Positions 1-7,616 of a DNA stretch of 15,297 nt are shown here, piece after piece. The notes under the pieces are model-generated. The model was not told the origin of the DNA. It ran no database searches and saw nothing but the letters and a program-made list of their open reading frames with translations. How positions within the stretch are numbered: the stretch's first letter is position 1; each line of letters starts with the position of its first letter. A program made the translations under genes and the position numbers. The stretch is from Chthoniobacterales bacterium (GTDB lineage: Bacteria > Verrucomicrobiota > Verrucomicrobiia > Chthoniobacterales > UBA10450), in assembly GCA_013695925.1 (NCBI GenBank), contig JACCZO010000062.1, positions 1 through 15,297 of the forward strand. The letters run 5' to 3'.

Positions 1-1827
1 GTCGTCGAGGGCATCGCGCGCGCCCGACAACGCATTCGCGGCGACACCGAGCATCGACGGAAGGTTTTGCCGTTGCTCATCCACGGCGATGCGGCTTTCG
101 CCGGTCAGGGCATCGTCGCGGAAACGCTCAACATGTCGCAACTGCACGGCTACAGCACCGGCGGCACGGTGCACGTGGTGGTCAACAACCAGATCGGTTT
201 CACCACCCTCCCCGAGGATGCGCGCTCTTCCATGTATGCGACCGACATCGCGAAGATGATCGAGGTGCCGATCTTCCATGTGAACGGCGACGATCCGATC
301 GCGGTCCGTTTCGTGACCGAGACCGCGCTCGATTTTCGGCAGGAATTCGGGCGCGACGTGGTGATCGACATGTATTGCTACCGTCGCTACGGACACAACG
401 AAGGCGACGAGCCGCTTTTCACCCAGCCCGATCTCTACGCCAAAATCGCCAAGCGCCCCTCGGTCGCGCAGCTTTACAAGAACGAGCTGATCGAGACGAA
501 TGTCCTGAGCGAGGAAGCGGCCGAGAAGCTGGAAAAAGATTTACAGGATCGTCTCGAAACGGCGCTGGAAGAAGTGAAGGCGCTCGAGAAAATTCCTGCC
601 GCGCAACGCGACCGCTTCACGGAATCGACCGCCGTCTTTCAGCCACAATATTCCCTGCAATCCGGCCCGACCTCGATCACGCCGGAGACGTTGAAGCAGA
701 TCGTCGACGGCCTGACGAAAGTTCCCGAGGACTTCAACGTCCTGCCGAAAGTGAAACGGATCACGATCGACCGACAGCGCAATGTTTACGAAGCTGGCGG
801 ACCGTACGACTGGGGATTCGCCGAGGCGCTCGCCTTCGGTTCGCTCCTGCTCGAAGGCGTGCCGGTGCGTTTGTCCGGCCAGGACAGCCGGCGCGGCACC
901 TTCAGTCATCGGCATGCATTTCTCTACGATGCCAAAACCGGCAAACCATATCTCCCGCTTCTCCATCTCGCCCCCGACCAGGCGCGCATCTGCATTTACA
1001 ACAGCCTGCTCTCGGAAGCGGCCGTCCTCGGTTTCGATTACGGCTACTCGCTTGATTATCCCAACATGCTTTGCCTTTGGGAGGCGCAGTTCGGCGACTT
1101 CGCGAACGGGGCGCAGACCATCATCGACCAGTTCATCGTCTCGGCCGAATCAAAATGGCAGCGACCAAGCGGCATCGTCCTTCTTCTGCCGCACGGCTAC
1201 GAAGGCCAGGGACCGGAACATTCGAGCGCGCGGCTCGAGCGTTTTCTGCAGGCCTGCGCGGAGGACAACATCCAAGTCTGCAACCTGACGACGGCAGCGC
1301 AATATTTCCACGTCCTGCGCCGGCAGATGAAACGTGATTTCATCAAGCCGCTCATCATCATGACGCCGAAGAGCCTCCTCCGCTCGGAGCAGTCGGCCTC
1401 CCGGGCGGAAGATTTCACGAGCGGGTCCTTCGCCGAGATACTGCCCGGGCCGGAAGTGGCGCCGCCGGAAAAGATCGAGCGCGTCATTCTCTGCACGGGA
1501 AAGGTCTACTTCGACCTTCTCGGCCAACGCGAGAAGGACCAGATCCCGAACGCCGCCATCATCCGGGTGGAACAACTCTACCCGCTGGCGGAGGAGAAAT
1601 TGCGCGCCCTGCTCAAACCCTACGCGAACGCGCAAAAAATCGTCTGGTGCCAGGAAGAATCACAAAACATGGGCGCCTGGAGCTACATCGAGCCGCGCTT
1701 GCGGGCATTGTTAGGCCGGGAGATTGCCTATGCCGGGCGCAACGCCAGCGCCAGCCCGGCGGTCGGCGCTCTCGCCATTCACAAGATCGAACAGGCCTCG
1801 CTGATCGCGGAAGCGTTCACGGTCTAG
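1..1827 (+). CDS. sucA: 2-oxoglutarate dehydrogenase E1 component (5'-truncated by window edge)
   Basis: This is the thiamine-diphosphate-dependent E1 of the 2-oxoglutarate dehydrogenase complex, which decarboxylates 2-oxoglutarate and passes the succinyl group to lipoyl-E2 in the TCA cycle. The frame is open from base 1 (VVEGIARARQRIRG), so the true start lies upstream; 608 C-terminal codons are visible of a family length near 900-950. The ThDP/Mg region shows as HGDAAFAGQGIVAETLNMS and NNQIGFTT. The transketolase-like pyrimidine domain follows (RLSGQDSRRGTFSHRHA, then WEAQFGDFANGAQ and HGYEGQGPEHSSAR), and then the C-terminal domain ending in VWCQEESQNMGAW. The stop is TAG at 1825-1827. No E2 gene (sucB) follows; the next gene converges from the other strand across a perfect hairpin. 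Identity is very secure. Confidence 0.97.
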   Translation, partial: VVEGIARARQRIRGDTEHRRKVLPLLIHGDAAFAGQGIVAETLNMSQLHGYSTGGTVHVVVNNQIGFTTLPEDARSSMYATDIAKMIEVPIFHVNGDDPIAVRFVTETALDFRQEFGRDVVIDMYCYRRYGHNEGDEPLFTQPDLYAKIAKRPSVAQLYKNELIETNVLSEEAAEKLEKDLQDRLETALEEVKALEKIPAAQRDRFTESTAVFQPQYSLQSGPTSITPETLKQIVDGLTKVPEDFNVLPKVKRITIDRQRNVYEAGGPYDWGFAEALAFGSLLLEGVPVRLSGQDSRRGTFSHRHAFLYDAKTGKPYLPLLHLAPDQARICIYNSLLSEAAVLGFDYGYSLDYPNMLCLWEAQFGDFANGAQTIIDQFIVSAESKWQRPSGIVLLLPHGYEGQGPEHSSARLERFLQACAEDNIQVCNLTTAAQYFHVLRRQMKRDFIKPLIIMTPKSLLRSEQSASRAEDFTSGSFAEILPGPEVAPPEKIERVILCTGKVYFDLLGQREKDQIPNAAIIRVEQLYPLAEEKLRALLKPYANAQKIVWCQEESQNMGAWSYIEPRLRALLGREIAYAGRNASASPAVGALAIHKIEQASLIAEAFTV

Positions 1828-1840
1828 GTAGGCGCAGACA

Positions 1841-1871
1841 TTGTAGCCGGGGACGCCGTCCCCGGCTACAA
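1841..1871. repeat. Perfect 14-bp stem triloop hairpin between convergent genes
   Basis: TTGTAGCCGGGGAC (1841-1854) pairs perfectly with 1858-1871 around the loop GCC. It lies between the sucA stop and the stop of the convergent hydrolase gene, whose stop codon begins at the next base. There is no T-tract on either strand, so it is more likely a dispersed palindromic repeat than a classic terminator, although it could stop transcription from both sides. The half-arm GTAGCCGGGG recurs at 15285-15294. Confidence 0.8.
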
Positions 1872-2642
1872 CTACAACGGGACGTGTCGGGCAAAGAATT
1901 CCACCCTCTGCGCCCGGACATTCTTCAGAGCGGGAGCGCTGAAGTTATGGCCTTCGCCCCGGAAAAGTCGCGTCTCGAAAGGGTCATGATGCGCGCGCAG
2001 GAAAGCGATCAGCGGCTCGGCGTATTTAGAGACGGGCACTCGTTGATCGTCCAGCCCGTGGAGGAGCAGAATCGGCGGCAGCGGCTGGCGGGTCGGTCCC
2101 TCCGGCTGGGCATGCCAGAAACCGCCGGCCTGCGCCACCACCGCACCGATGGCCGGATTGCGCCGCGCTTCCTCGATCGCGGCAAATGCGCCTAACGAGT
2201 AGCCGAAAATCCCGACCTTTGGTGCGTCCGGACGTTCCATCAGCACCCAATCGACCGCGTCGTGAACTGTTTCGCGCCAGGTCGGAAAGAGTTTCAGGAG
2301 CACCGCCTGCCGCGCGAACCACGTGTGAGTGCGATCGAAATAATGCACCTGGTAAACGCCGAAGCCGGCCCGGGCGAGACCGCGGGCCACGCGCGACATC
2401 TCTGGCCCGTCGAAGAGCATCCCGCCGGCGCCGTGCAGGACAAGAATTGGCGGATGGCGTCCGGGACTGCTGGGTTTGTAAACATCCGCCAGGATTTTGA
2501 CCCCGCTGCTTTCGAAATGCTCACGAGTGACGGTGAAAGCCCGCTTCTGAGCGTCGGGCACTGCGGCGCAGCCGTTCCACCCACCGAGCCCGATCGCGCA
2601 AAAGAACAGGCGCCATAAGATCCGCCGCCGCGATCGCTTCAT
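1872..2642 (-). CDS. Dienelactone-hydrolase-type alpha/beta hydrolase, probable lipoprotein
   Basis: An alpha/beta-hydrolase fold enzyme of the dienelactone hydrolase/DLH-like group; the substrate cannot be told. The oxyanion-side motif VLHGAGG is followed by the nucleophile elbow GYSLG (Ser149 from the chosen start), the acid in HGLDDQRVP and the catalytic His in GEGHNF, so the triad is complete. The chosen start, at 2642, gives MKRSRRRILW..., a basic N-terminus, a hydrophobic stretch and a Cys at residue 25 (GWNGC), compatible with a lipoprotein signal or a signal anchor. An in-frame ATG 14 codons upstream (2684) would spoil this signal. The gene converges on sucA and diverges from the ybdK-like gene with about 50 bp between starts. 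The TCG-TTA-GGC codons of the nucleophile elbow are one copy of the TCGTTAGG octamer. Confidence 0.85.
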   Translation of the reverse strand: MKRSRRRILWRLFFCAIGLGGWNGCAAVPDAQKRAFTVTREHFESSGVKILADVYKPSSPGRHPPILVLHGAGGMLFDGPEMSRVARGLARAGFGVYQVHYFDRTHTWFARQAVLLKLFPTWRETVHDAVDWVLMERPDAPKVGIFGYSLGAFAAIEEARRNPAIGAVVAQAGGFWHAQPEGPTRQPLPPILLLHGLDDQRVPVSKYAEPLIAFLRAHHDPFETRLFRGEGHNFSAPALKNVRAQRVEFFARHVPL

Positions 2643-2695
2643 GCTCGATTTATACGACGGCCGGACGCGTTCTCCAGCTTGCACGGGGCGCGGAG

Positions 2696-3865
2696 ATGAC
2701 GGTTGTTGAATATGTCATGAGCGCCTCGAATCACATCTTTACTCTCGGGATCGAGGAAGAGTTCCAGATTATCGACCCGGAGACGCGCGAACTGCGTTCC
2801 CACATCCAGCAAATCCTCGGTGAAGGAAAGGTGATGCTGAAAGAGCAGATCAAGCCGGAGATGCACCAGTCGGTGGTCGAACTCGGAACCGATGTCTGCG
2901 GCGACATTCGTGACGCGCGCGAGCAGGTGGTCCGTCTGCGCAGCGAACTCGCCACCATGGCGGGCAAGAGCGGATTAAAAATCGCTTCCGCCGGCACCCA
3001 TCCATTTTCGCATTGGTTCGACCAGCACATCACCGAGGGAGAGCGCTACGCCGAGATCGTGAAGGATCTGCAGCAGGTCGCGCGCGCCAATCTCATCTTC
3101 GGCCTGCATGTGCACGTCGGTATTCCCGATCGCGCGACTGCCATTCACGTCATGAACCAGGCGCGCTATTTTCTGCCCCATCTCTACGCCCTCTCGACCA
3201 ATTCGCCGTTCTGGGTCGGACGCAATACCGGGTTGAAAGGTTATCGCCTCAAAGTCTTCGAGCGCTTTCCGCGCACCGGCACCCCGGACGCCTTTGAGAG
3301 CCTTTCGGAATATGAAGATTTCCTCAAGCTCCTGATCAAGACGGGCTGCGTCGATAACGCGAAGAAGATCTGGTGGGACATCCGGCTGCACCCGTTTTTC
3401 GACACGCTCGAGATCCGGATTTGCGACGCACAATCGCGGATCGACGATACGATGGCGCTGGCCGCTCTCATCCAGGCGATCGTGGTTAAACTGCACAAGC
3501 TCCTCTACAACAACACTACTTTCCGCGTTTATCGCCGGCGTCTAATCGATGAAAATCGCTGGCGCGCCTCGCGCTACGGGCTCGATGGCAAACTGATCGA
3601 TTTCGGCCGCGAAACAGAAGCCGACACCCGCACCCTAATCGGTGAGCTGCTCGATTTCATCGCCCCGGAAGTGGACGAACTCGGCAGCCGGCAGGAGATC
3701 GAGCACGTGGAGAAGATCATGCGGGAAGGAACCGGGGCCGATCGGCAGGTCGCCGCCTGGGAAACCCAGCGCAACATGCATGATGTAGTCGACCTGATCG
3801 TGAACGAGACCTACGAGCGCCTGACCGTGCCCGAGCCGAACGTGGCGGCCGAGATGAAGATCTAG
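2696..3865 (+). CDS. Carboxylate-amine ligase, GCS2 / YbdK family
   Basis: A glutamate-cysteine ligase type 2 family enzyme (YbdK-like), expected to join an amine or amino acid to a carboxylate with ATP. The biological substrate of the YbdK branch is not settled, so no glutathione role is claimed. The signature N-terminal strand FTLGIEEEFQIID carries the metal/ATP-binding acidic residues. GLHVHVGIPD holds the conserved His pair, and IWWDIRLHPFFDTLEIRICDAQ is the typical C-terminal half motif. At 389 aa the length is normal. Two starts are possible: ATG 2696, with GGAG directly against it, or ATG 2717 (MSASNHIFTLG), seven codons later. Neither has a properly spaced ribosome site. It stands alone, divergent from the hydrolase gene and followed by a gene-poor stretch. 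Confidence 0.88.
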   Translation: MTVVEYVMSASNHIFTLGIEEEFQIIDPETRELRSHIQQILGEGKVMLKEQIKPEMHQSVVELGTDVCGDIRDAREQVVRLRSELATMAGKSGLKIASAGTHPFSHWFDQHITEGERYAEIVKDLQQVARANLIFGLHVHVGIPDRATAIHVMNQARYFLPHLYALSTNSPFWVGRNTGLKGYRLKVFERFPRTGTPDAFESLSEYEDFLKLLIKTGCVDNAKKIWWDIRLHPFFDTLEIRICDAQSRIDDTMALAALIQAIVVKLHKLLYNNTTFRVYRRRLIDENRWRASRYGLDGKLIDFGRETEADTRTLIGELLDFIAPEVDELGSRQEIEHVEKIMREGTGADRQVAAWETQRNMHDVVDLIVNETYERLTVPEPNVAAEMKI

Positions 3866-4334
3866 CGTCCCGTCCTCGCCCGAGAGGCGACGCTCGCTGC
3901 CCGGCAGCTAAAGCCGTCACGCCTCGTTTCCGAGGAGCGCGGTTCCCGGGGTATTTTTGGATTCGATTTTCATCCGTTTCTCGCCCGGGGTGGAGCGGAG
4001 CAGGCGCGTCAAGAGTCACCGCCTTGAAAATTGCCACCGTGCTGGGCTGAAACGATCGTTGATCGATCAAAAAATCGAGCGTGACGGCAATGAGGGCCAT
4101 TTGTCCGTGGCGCTATCGTGCTAAAGAGGTTTCGCCGCGGCAATTCAAAAACTCGCGCGGGAGGCACTCATACTTCAGCAGAGCGGCGGCCTTGCCGCCG
4201 ACCTCAAATTGCGATTTTGTCGAAGAATACAAAGACGCACCCGACAGAAAGTCCGCTAAGGAAGCAAACGATCTCAGGCCGCCCTCTAAATTCGCGAACC
4301 GTTCTTGGGTTTAAGCGAATTCAACGAAGGGGCG
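3866..4334. other. Gene-poor intergenic stretch with weak hairpins
   Basis: About 470 bp between the ligase gene and the tRNA. Short ORFs exist on both strands, but none has a recognisable domain, a credible start site or family-like composition. Visible structures are a small hairpin CCTCG-TTTC-CGAGG (3922-3935) downstream of the ligase stop, with TATTTTT about 15 bases later, possibly a weak terminator. There is a 7-bp triloop hairpin at 4184-4200. An interrupted inverted repeat (AATTCGC at 4289-4295 with GCGAATT at 4315-4321, inner AACC/GGTT) lies just downstream of the tRNA on its strand, without a T-tract. Otherwise I see nothing. Confidence 0.5.
4184..4200. repeat. Short triloop hairpin CGGCGGC-CTT-GCCGCCG
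   Basis: A perfect 7-bp stem with loop CTT, inside the gene-poor stretch. A further GAGG (4161-4164) and CCTC (4202-4205) could pair outside it. It has the same short-stem, three-base-loop architecture as the other intergenic palindromes in this window. Confidence 0.5.
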
Positions 4335-4408
4335 TGGGCCTGAAAGGATTCGAACCTTTGACCCTGCGCTTATCAAGCGCATGCTCTAACCAACTGAGCT
4401 ACAGGCCC
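4335..4408 (-). tRNA. tRNA-Ile (anticodon GAT)
   Basis: On the minus strand the 74-nt cloverleaf reads acceptor GGGCCTG paired with CAGGCCC, D-arm GCTC/GAGC, anticodon stem TGCGC/GCGCA around loop TTGATAA, and T-arm AAGG-TTCGAAT-CCTT. The anticodon is GAT and the discriminator is A, both right for isoleucine. CCA is not encoded. It is a solitary tRNA, not in an rRNA spacer. A TTGACC at 4456-4451 (minus strand) could be a -35 box, but no convincing -10 follows 17 bases later (CACTGT). Confidence 0.95.
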
Positions 4409-4452
4409 GGTGCGCCGGAGGAACGGAACAGTGGCGGGTGATTCCGGATTGG

Positions 4453-5175
4453 TCAAGGCTGGGGCCAATTTTGCGGGCCGAAGATCTGTTCGAGGGCGGG
4501 ACCGATCGAGTGCGCGCTTGGGGCGAGCGCTTGCAAACCCCAACCGGCCACCCCGAGCAGCGCCGCGGTCAGGAGCGCCGGCCACCACGTCTTGCGCACG
4601 GCCGTTCCGAGCCAATGCTCCTGGGCCGCGACCCGCAGGTGGCGGTAAAGAACCGTGATGATAAAGGCGTCGAGGAAGACTTCGGCGATGAGCGCGAAGG
4701 CGGAGAAAATGGCAAAGAAAAACAGCCCGACCAGCGCCAGAAAAATACCGATCAAGAGCGCCGGGATACAGCCTTCGAGGTCGAACCCGTCAGAGAAATC
4801 GAGCCAGTCGAGCGAATCGAGCCAGGACCCGGAACGGGGGCGATTCGCCCAGGACGATTCGTTAGGCTCGGTCATTTCCAGGTCGGCATCGATCTCGCCC
4901 GATTCGGGGTTGAAGCGCGCTCTCTCAAACTCGACCCAGAAACGGAGCAGCAAAAGGAAGACGCCATAGCCAGTCAGCACGGCGATCGGATATCTGATCG
5001 ACATCGCCTCCAGACCGGCGTGCAAAAGGAGGACCGAAATCAGCAGGCCGGCGGTCCCGGTGAGAATGAGAAGGACGGAGAGAATGAGACGCGGGGCGCT
5101 CCGCCTGTCTAAATAACGCTCGAGTGCCCGCCGGGTGCGCGTCCGCCATTTCTCATCGTGCGGTCGTGGATTCAT
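4453..5175 (-). CDS. Conserved-type integral membrane protein of unknown function
   Basis: 240 aa starting MNPRPHDEKWR. I do not recognise a named family. Visible are a basic N-terminus, two hydrophobic segments (about residues 28-52 and 60-80), and a Ser/Asp-rich soluble stretch (WLDSLDWLDFSDG). A long hydrophobic segment CIPALLIGIFLALVGLFFF... follows, probably two helices. After a charged loop with the motif TAVRKTWWP comes a final helix. The start ATG (5175-5173) overlaps the TGA of the upstream VanZ-like gene as ATGA, indicating translational coupling. The same frame stays open upstream to 5658, but that part is Arg/Pro-rich, has no membrane character and lies antiframe to the VanZ gene, so I excluded it. 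The TGA stop lies 44 bp upstream of the tRNA. Confidence 0.8.
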   Translation of the reverse strand: MNPRPHDEKWRTRTRRALERYLDRRSAPRLILSVLLILTGTAGLLISVLLLHAGLEAMSIRYPIAVLTGYGVFLLLLRFWVEFERARFNPESGEIDADLEMTEPNESSWANRPRSGSWLDSLDWLDFSDGFDLEGCIPALLIGIFLALVGLFFFAIFSAFALIAEVFLDAFIITVLYRHLRVAAQEHWLGTAVRKTWWPALLTAALLGVAGWGLQALAPSAHSIGPALEQIFGPQNWPQP

Positions 5176-5624
5176 CGCGGGGGCGAACGACGTTGCCAGG
5201 CGAGCTGCCCCAGCCGGCAAACGAGAATACCGACGATCGCGCCGAGGCCATCGATACAGACATCGCCTAACGACGCGGTGCGGGTCTGGGCGAACGATTG
5301 ATGCCACTCGTCGGTTGCGGCGAAGAGGAGGGCCGGAAAAAAGACAAACGCCGCGTGAGGCCAGAAGCCGCCGAACGGGCCGCGCAGGGCGCGGAAAAGC
5401 AGGCCAGCCAGAATCGCGTACTCGGTCACGTGGGCGGCCTTGCGGACGATGAGATGCGCCTGCGCGATCGACTCCGGCGAGATCGTGGGATTGAGCCAGC
5501 ACAGGAACGGAGTGAGAAAACGCGAGGTGTGCTCGGCCGACATCAGGTCGGTGGAGCCGACGAACATAATCGTCATCCAGAGCACGACCGGGAGCCAGGC
5601 CTTGGTGATTTCGCGAATTTTCAA
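5172..5624 (-). CDS. VanZ-like family membrane protein
   Basis: 150 aa with four likely membrane helices. The VanZ-like signature is clear: RKAAHVTEYAILAGLLFRAL (conserved K/R..H..EY), then ATDEWHQSF (the D-E-x-H-Q motif), then ASLGDVCIDGLGAIVG (the conserved D...G..G). VanZ from the Tn1546 vancomycin cluster gives low-level teicoplanin resistance, but chromosomal relatives like this one have no established role, and there are no other van genes here. The start is a TTG at 5624: an in-frame TAA sits 9 bases upstream, and the next ATG (M17) would delete the first helix. No clear ribosome site is visible. It is first in a two-gene operon, its TGA overlapping the next ATG, and divergent from manA. 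Confidence 0.88.
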   Translation of the reverse strand: MKIREITKAWLPVVLWMTIMFVGSTDLMSAEHTSRFLTPFLCWLNPTISPESIAQAHLIVRKAAHVTEYAILAGLLFRALRGPFGGFWPHAAFVFFPALLFAATDEWHQSFAQTRTASLGDVCIDGLGAIVGILVCRLGQLAWQRRSPPR

Positions 5625-5691
5625 GCCGGGAGTTTAAACGGCGAAGGTTGTCTGACAAACCGGCGCTCCCGGGTTAATCTCGGCCGAAAAA

Positions 5692-6645
5692 ATGTCGCGC
5701 CCGTCCATTTCACCCCTGGTTTTTGAACCGCTCTACATGGAGCGCGTCTGGGGCGGACGGCGCCTGGAAAGCCTCTTCGGGAAGAAGCTTCCCCCCGGTA
5801 AAACGATCGGCGAATCTTGGGAAATTTCCGACCGGCCGGACGCGCAGAGCGTCGTTAGGCAAGGGCCGTGGCGCGGCACGACCCTGCATGAACTTTGGGT
5901 CAATCAGCGCGCGGAAATTTTCGGCACCGGGCTGCCCGACTCTCCGCGCTTCCCCATTCTGGCCAAGCTGCTCGATGCGCGGGAGAAGCTCTCTCTCCAG
6001 GTTCATCCGCCGGCCGCCATCGCGGAGTCGTTAGGCGGGGAAAGCAAAAGCGAGCTTTGGTATTTTGCGGACGCGGACGAAGGCGCGGAGATCTTGGCCG
6101 GTTTACGCGCCGGCGTGGAACCGACCAGGTTCGAAAGGGCGCTCGAAGATGGCAGCGTCGCGGACCTCGTTCCGCGTCTCCCGGTCAAAACGGGTGACAG
6201 CTTTTTCGTGCCGAGCGGACGCCTGCACGCCATCGGGGGCGGGAACGTGATCATTGAGATCCAGGAAAACAGCGACACTACCTACCGGGTTTACGACTGG
6301 GACCGGATGGATGCCACCGGGAAACTCCGCGCCTTGCATCGGAGCGAATCGATGCGCGCAATTAACTTCCAGGACACTGACCCTCAATTCGTTAGGGCAA
6401 AGGGCGAGCGGTTGCTGGATTCGCCGCACTTCGTGGTCGATCGCTGGGAACTGCAGGCGGCTCGTCCCTCCTCCGAACGCCCGGAGTTTGCGATTTTTGT
6501 TTGTCTCGAGGGTGCGGTGCAGTGCGGCGAGATGGTGGCGCGTGGGGGGGATTTTTTTCTCGTGCCGGCCAGCGCCGCGGGCAGCGAGCTCCAACCCGTG
6601 GCCGGCCCCGGCACGTTGCTGCGCATCAGTCTGCCGGTTCGTTAG
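5692..6645 (+). CDS. manA: Mannose-6-phosphate isomerase, class I
   Basis: A zinc-dependent cupin that interconverts mannose-6-phosphate and fructose-6-phosphate, feeding GDP-mannose and glycan synthesis. The short class I form (317 aa, as in Bacillus ManA) begins SPLVFEPLYMERVWGGRRL. Zinc and active-site residues are seen in LSLQVHPP (Gln, His), SKSELWYF (Lys, Glu), GRLHAIGGG (His) and the downstream IEIQENSDTTYRVYDWDR. The ATG at 5692 sits about 65 bp from the divergent VanZ-like start. Four copies of the TCGTTAGG octamer lie in this gene, one overlapping its TAG stop. It converges on the DUF4864 gene across a double hairpin. galE elsewhere in the window is also a sugar-nucleotide gene, but they are not linked in an operon. 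Confidence 0.95.
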   Translation: MSRPSISPLVFEPLYMERVWGGRRLESLFGKKLPPGKTIGESWEISDRPDAQSVVRQGPWRGTTLHELWVNQRAEIFGTGLPDSPRFPILAKLLDAREKLSLQVHPPAAIAESLGGESKSELWYFADADEGAEILAGLRAGVEPTRFERALEDGSVADLVPRLPVKTGDSFFVPSGRLHAIGGGNVIIEIQENSDTTYRVYDWDRMDATGKLRALHRSESMRAINFQDTDPQFVRAKGERLLDSPHFVVDRWELQAARPSSERPEFAIFVCLEGAVQCGEMVARGGDFFLVPASAAGSELQPVAGPGTLLRISLPVR

Positions 6646-6695
6646 GGAACCAGGGCAGTGTGTTCTTGGGTTCCGATCCAGAAGCCCCTGGCAAT

Positions 6696-6743
6696 GGAGG
6701 CCGGGTTTGCAACCCGGCTCGACGGCTTACAAAGCCGTCCTCC
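6696..6743. repeat. Double triloop hairpin between convergent genes, possible manA terminator
   Basis: GCCGGGTT-TGC-AACCCGGC (6700-6718) and GACGGCTT-ACA-AAGCCGTC (6721-6739) are two perfect 8-bp stems with three-base loops. They are framed by GGAGG (6696-6700) and CCTCC (6739-6743), so the whole can fold as a cruciform. CTCCTTTT follows the second stem on the + strand, so it may also terminate manA. The paired-hairpin design matches other repeats in this window. Confidence 0.75.
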
Positions 6744-6782
6744 TTTTCAAACGCAGGGTGTTCAATCTTTTAAACTCACTAC

Positions 6783-7241
6783 CTAGAGCTGGGTCCCGCG
6801 CGGGCGGCGCAGCGGCTGGGCGTCGAAAGATTGCACGCCGTCGATTTTCCAGCCGTCCGCTTCCGCCGTGAAACTGTAGAGGTAGCCGCGCATCGCGCCA
6901 TCCGGCGCGGTCAGGAATACCTGAGCGATGGCCGACCCGCCCGCGACCTGAACGTCGCCAAACTCGATCCGTTGTGGCTCGGTCATGGAGGAAAAATCAC
7001 GTCGAATCATGAGCTCGAATTGTTCGCGGGAAAACATTTGCTGCACCCCGGAGGCGGCGTGGCGATAGGCGCTGTCGAAATCGTCGGAGCGAAGGGCGGA
7101 GAGCTGCCGGTTGACGATGGAATATAGCTCCCGGGCGGCGGGTGCGGGCGTTTCCTTGCGATGCAGATGAGTCACAACGAAGGCCACCCCGCAGAGCGCG
7201 AAGAAAAAGAGGAGGAACGAGATTTTCAACCAACGGTTCAT
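6783..7241 (-). CDS. Membrane-anchored DUF4864 domain protein
   Basis: 152 aa. The N-terminus MNRWLKISFLLFFFALCGVAF is a single membrane anchor or uncleaved signal. The rest looks like the DUF4864 domain: IVNRQLSALRSDDFDSAYRHAA, then FELMIRR, then YLYSFTAEADGWKIDGVQSF at the end. That is a small NTF2-like fold of unknown function, often exported in proteobacteria. I chose the start at 7241 because it gives the clean anchor. It lies two bases after the TGA of the DUF971 gene (TGA-CG-ATG), so the pair is an operon and probably coupled. The frame is open upstream, but that part overlaps the DUF971 gene. The DUF assignment is from remembered family pattern and is good but not certain. Confidence 0.8.
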   Translation of the reverse strand: MNRWLKISFLLFFFALCGVAFVVTHLHRKETPAPAARELYSIVNRQLSALRSDDFDSAYRHAASGVQQMFSREQFELMIRRDFSSMTEPQRIEFGDVQVAGGSAIAQVFLTAPDGAMRGYLYSFTAEADGWKIDGVQSFDAQPLRRPRGTQL

Positions 7242-7243
7242 CG

Positions 7244-7555
7244 TCAGCTGGCGCGGGCCGGATCGATCCGGCGCAGGTATTGGTAGGAATAGATCCCGGT
7301 GTTGTGGCCGTCGCCCCAGTTTGGCTGGAGGGCGTAACCGCCGACCAACTGCCAACCCTTTAACTCGAAGCTCTGATCGGTGTAGCTGATCTCCGGCCTA
7401 ACGACGTCGCCCATCACATCCGGCTCCCCGCCACAGGCGGCGCAGGGACAGGCCGTGCGCAGGAAACGCACCGGGAGGAAAGTCTCGCTGCCGTCATTCC
7501 ACTCGATCGCGAGTTCGCTCCCGATCTGCTCGATGTTCTTCGGCTCCAGGCGCAC
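7244..7555 (-). CDS. DUF971 / gamma-butyrobetaine-hydroxylase-like N-terminal domain protein
   Basis: 103 aa, all one small domain: the N-terminal zinc-binding domain of gamma-butyrobetaine hydroxylase, found alone in many bacteria (DUF971). It shows P-x-x-I near the start, LAIEWNDGSE, FLRTACPCAACGGE with Cys36, Cys38 and Cys41 as probable metal ligands, LKGWQLVGGYALQPNWGDGHNTGIYSYQYLR and a His in DGHNTG. Stand-alone members occur near iron-sulfur and ATPase (Mrp/ApbC) genes elsewhere, but not here. The start is GTG (7555-7553), with AGGG about 9 bases upstream. It is first in the two-gene minus-strand operon with the DUF4864 gene and divergent from leuS. Confidence 0.88.
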   Translation of the reverse strand: MRLEPKNIEQIGSELAIEWNDGSETFLPVRFLRTACPCAACGGEPDVMGDVVRPEISYTDQSFELKGWQLVGGYALQPNWGDGHNTGIYSYQYLRRIDPARAS

Positions 7556-7616
7556 AAGGAAACCCTAGCAACGATTTCCGCCGGAGAGCAACCTTTCCCG
7601 CACTGCCGGTTTCGCT

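Noticed and set aside
4081..4314. 77-codon ORF in the gene-poor stretch (and a minus-strand ORF 3717-4100)
   Set aside because: No domain, no ribosome site, composition unlike the neighbouring proteins; the minus one overlaps the ligase gene.
5172..5624. Glycopeptide resistance determinant
   Set aside because: A lone VanZ-like gene without vanA/H/X/R/S is common on chromosomes and does not indicate resistance.
5176..5658. N-terminal extension of the membrane protein gene in the open frame up to 5658
   Set aside because: It overlaps the VanZ-like gene, is Arg/Pro-rich and lacks membrane character; the ATGA overlap gives a better start.
5626..5672. CCGGGAG...CTCCCGG inverted repeat between the divergent VanZ-like and manA genes as an operator
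   Set aside because: Only 7 bp with a 33-bp spacer in GC-rich DNA; not distinguishable from chance.
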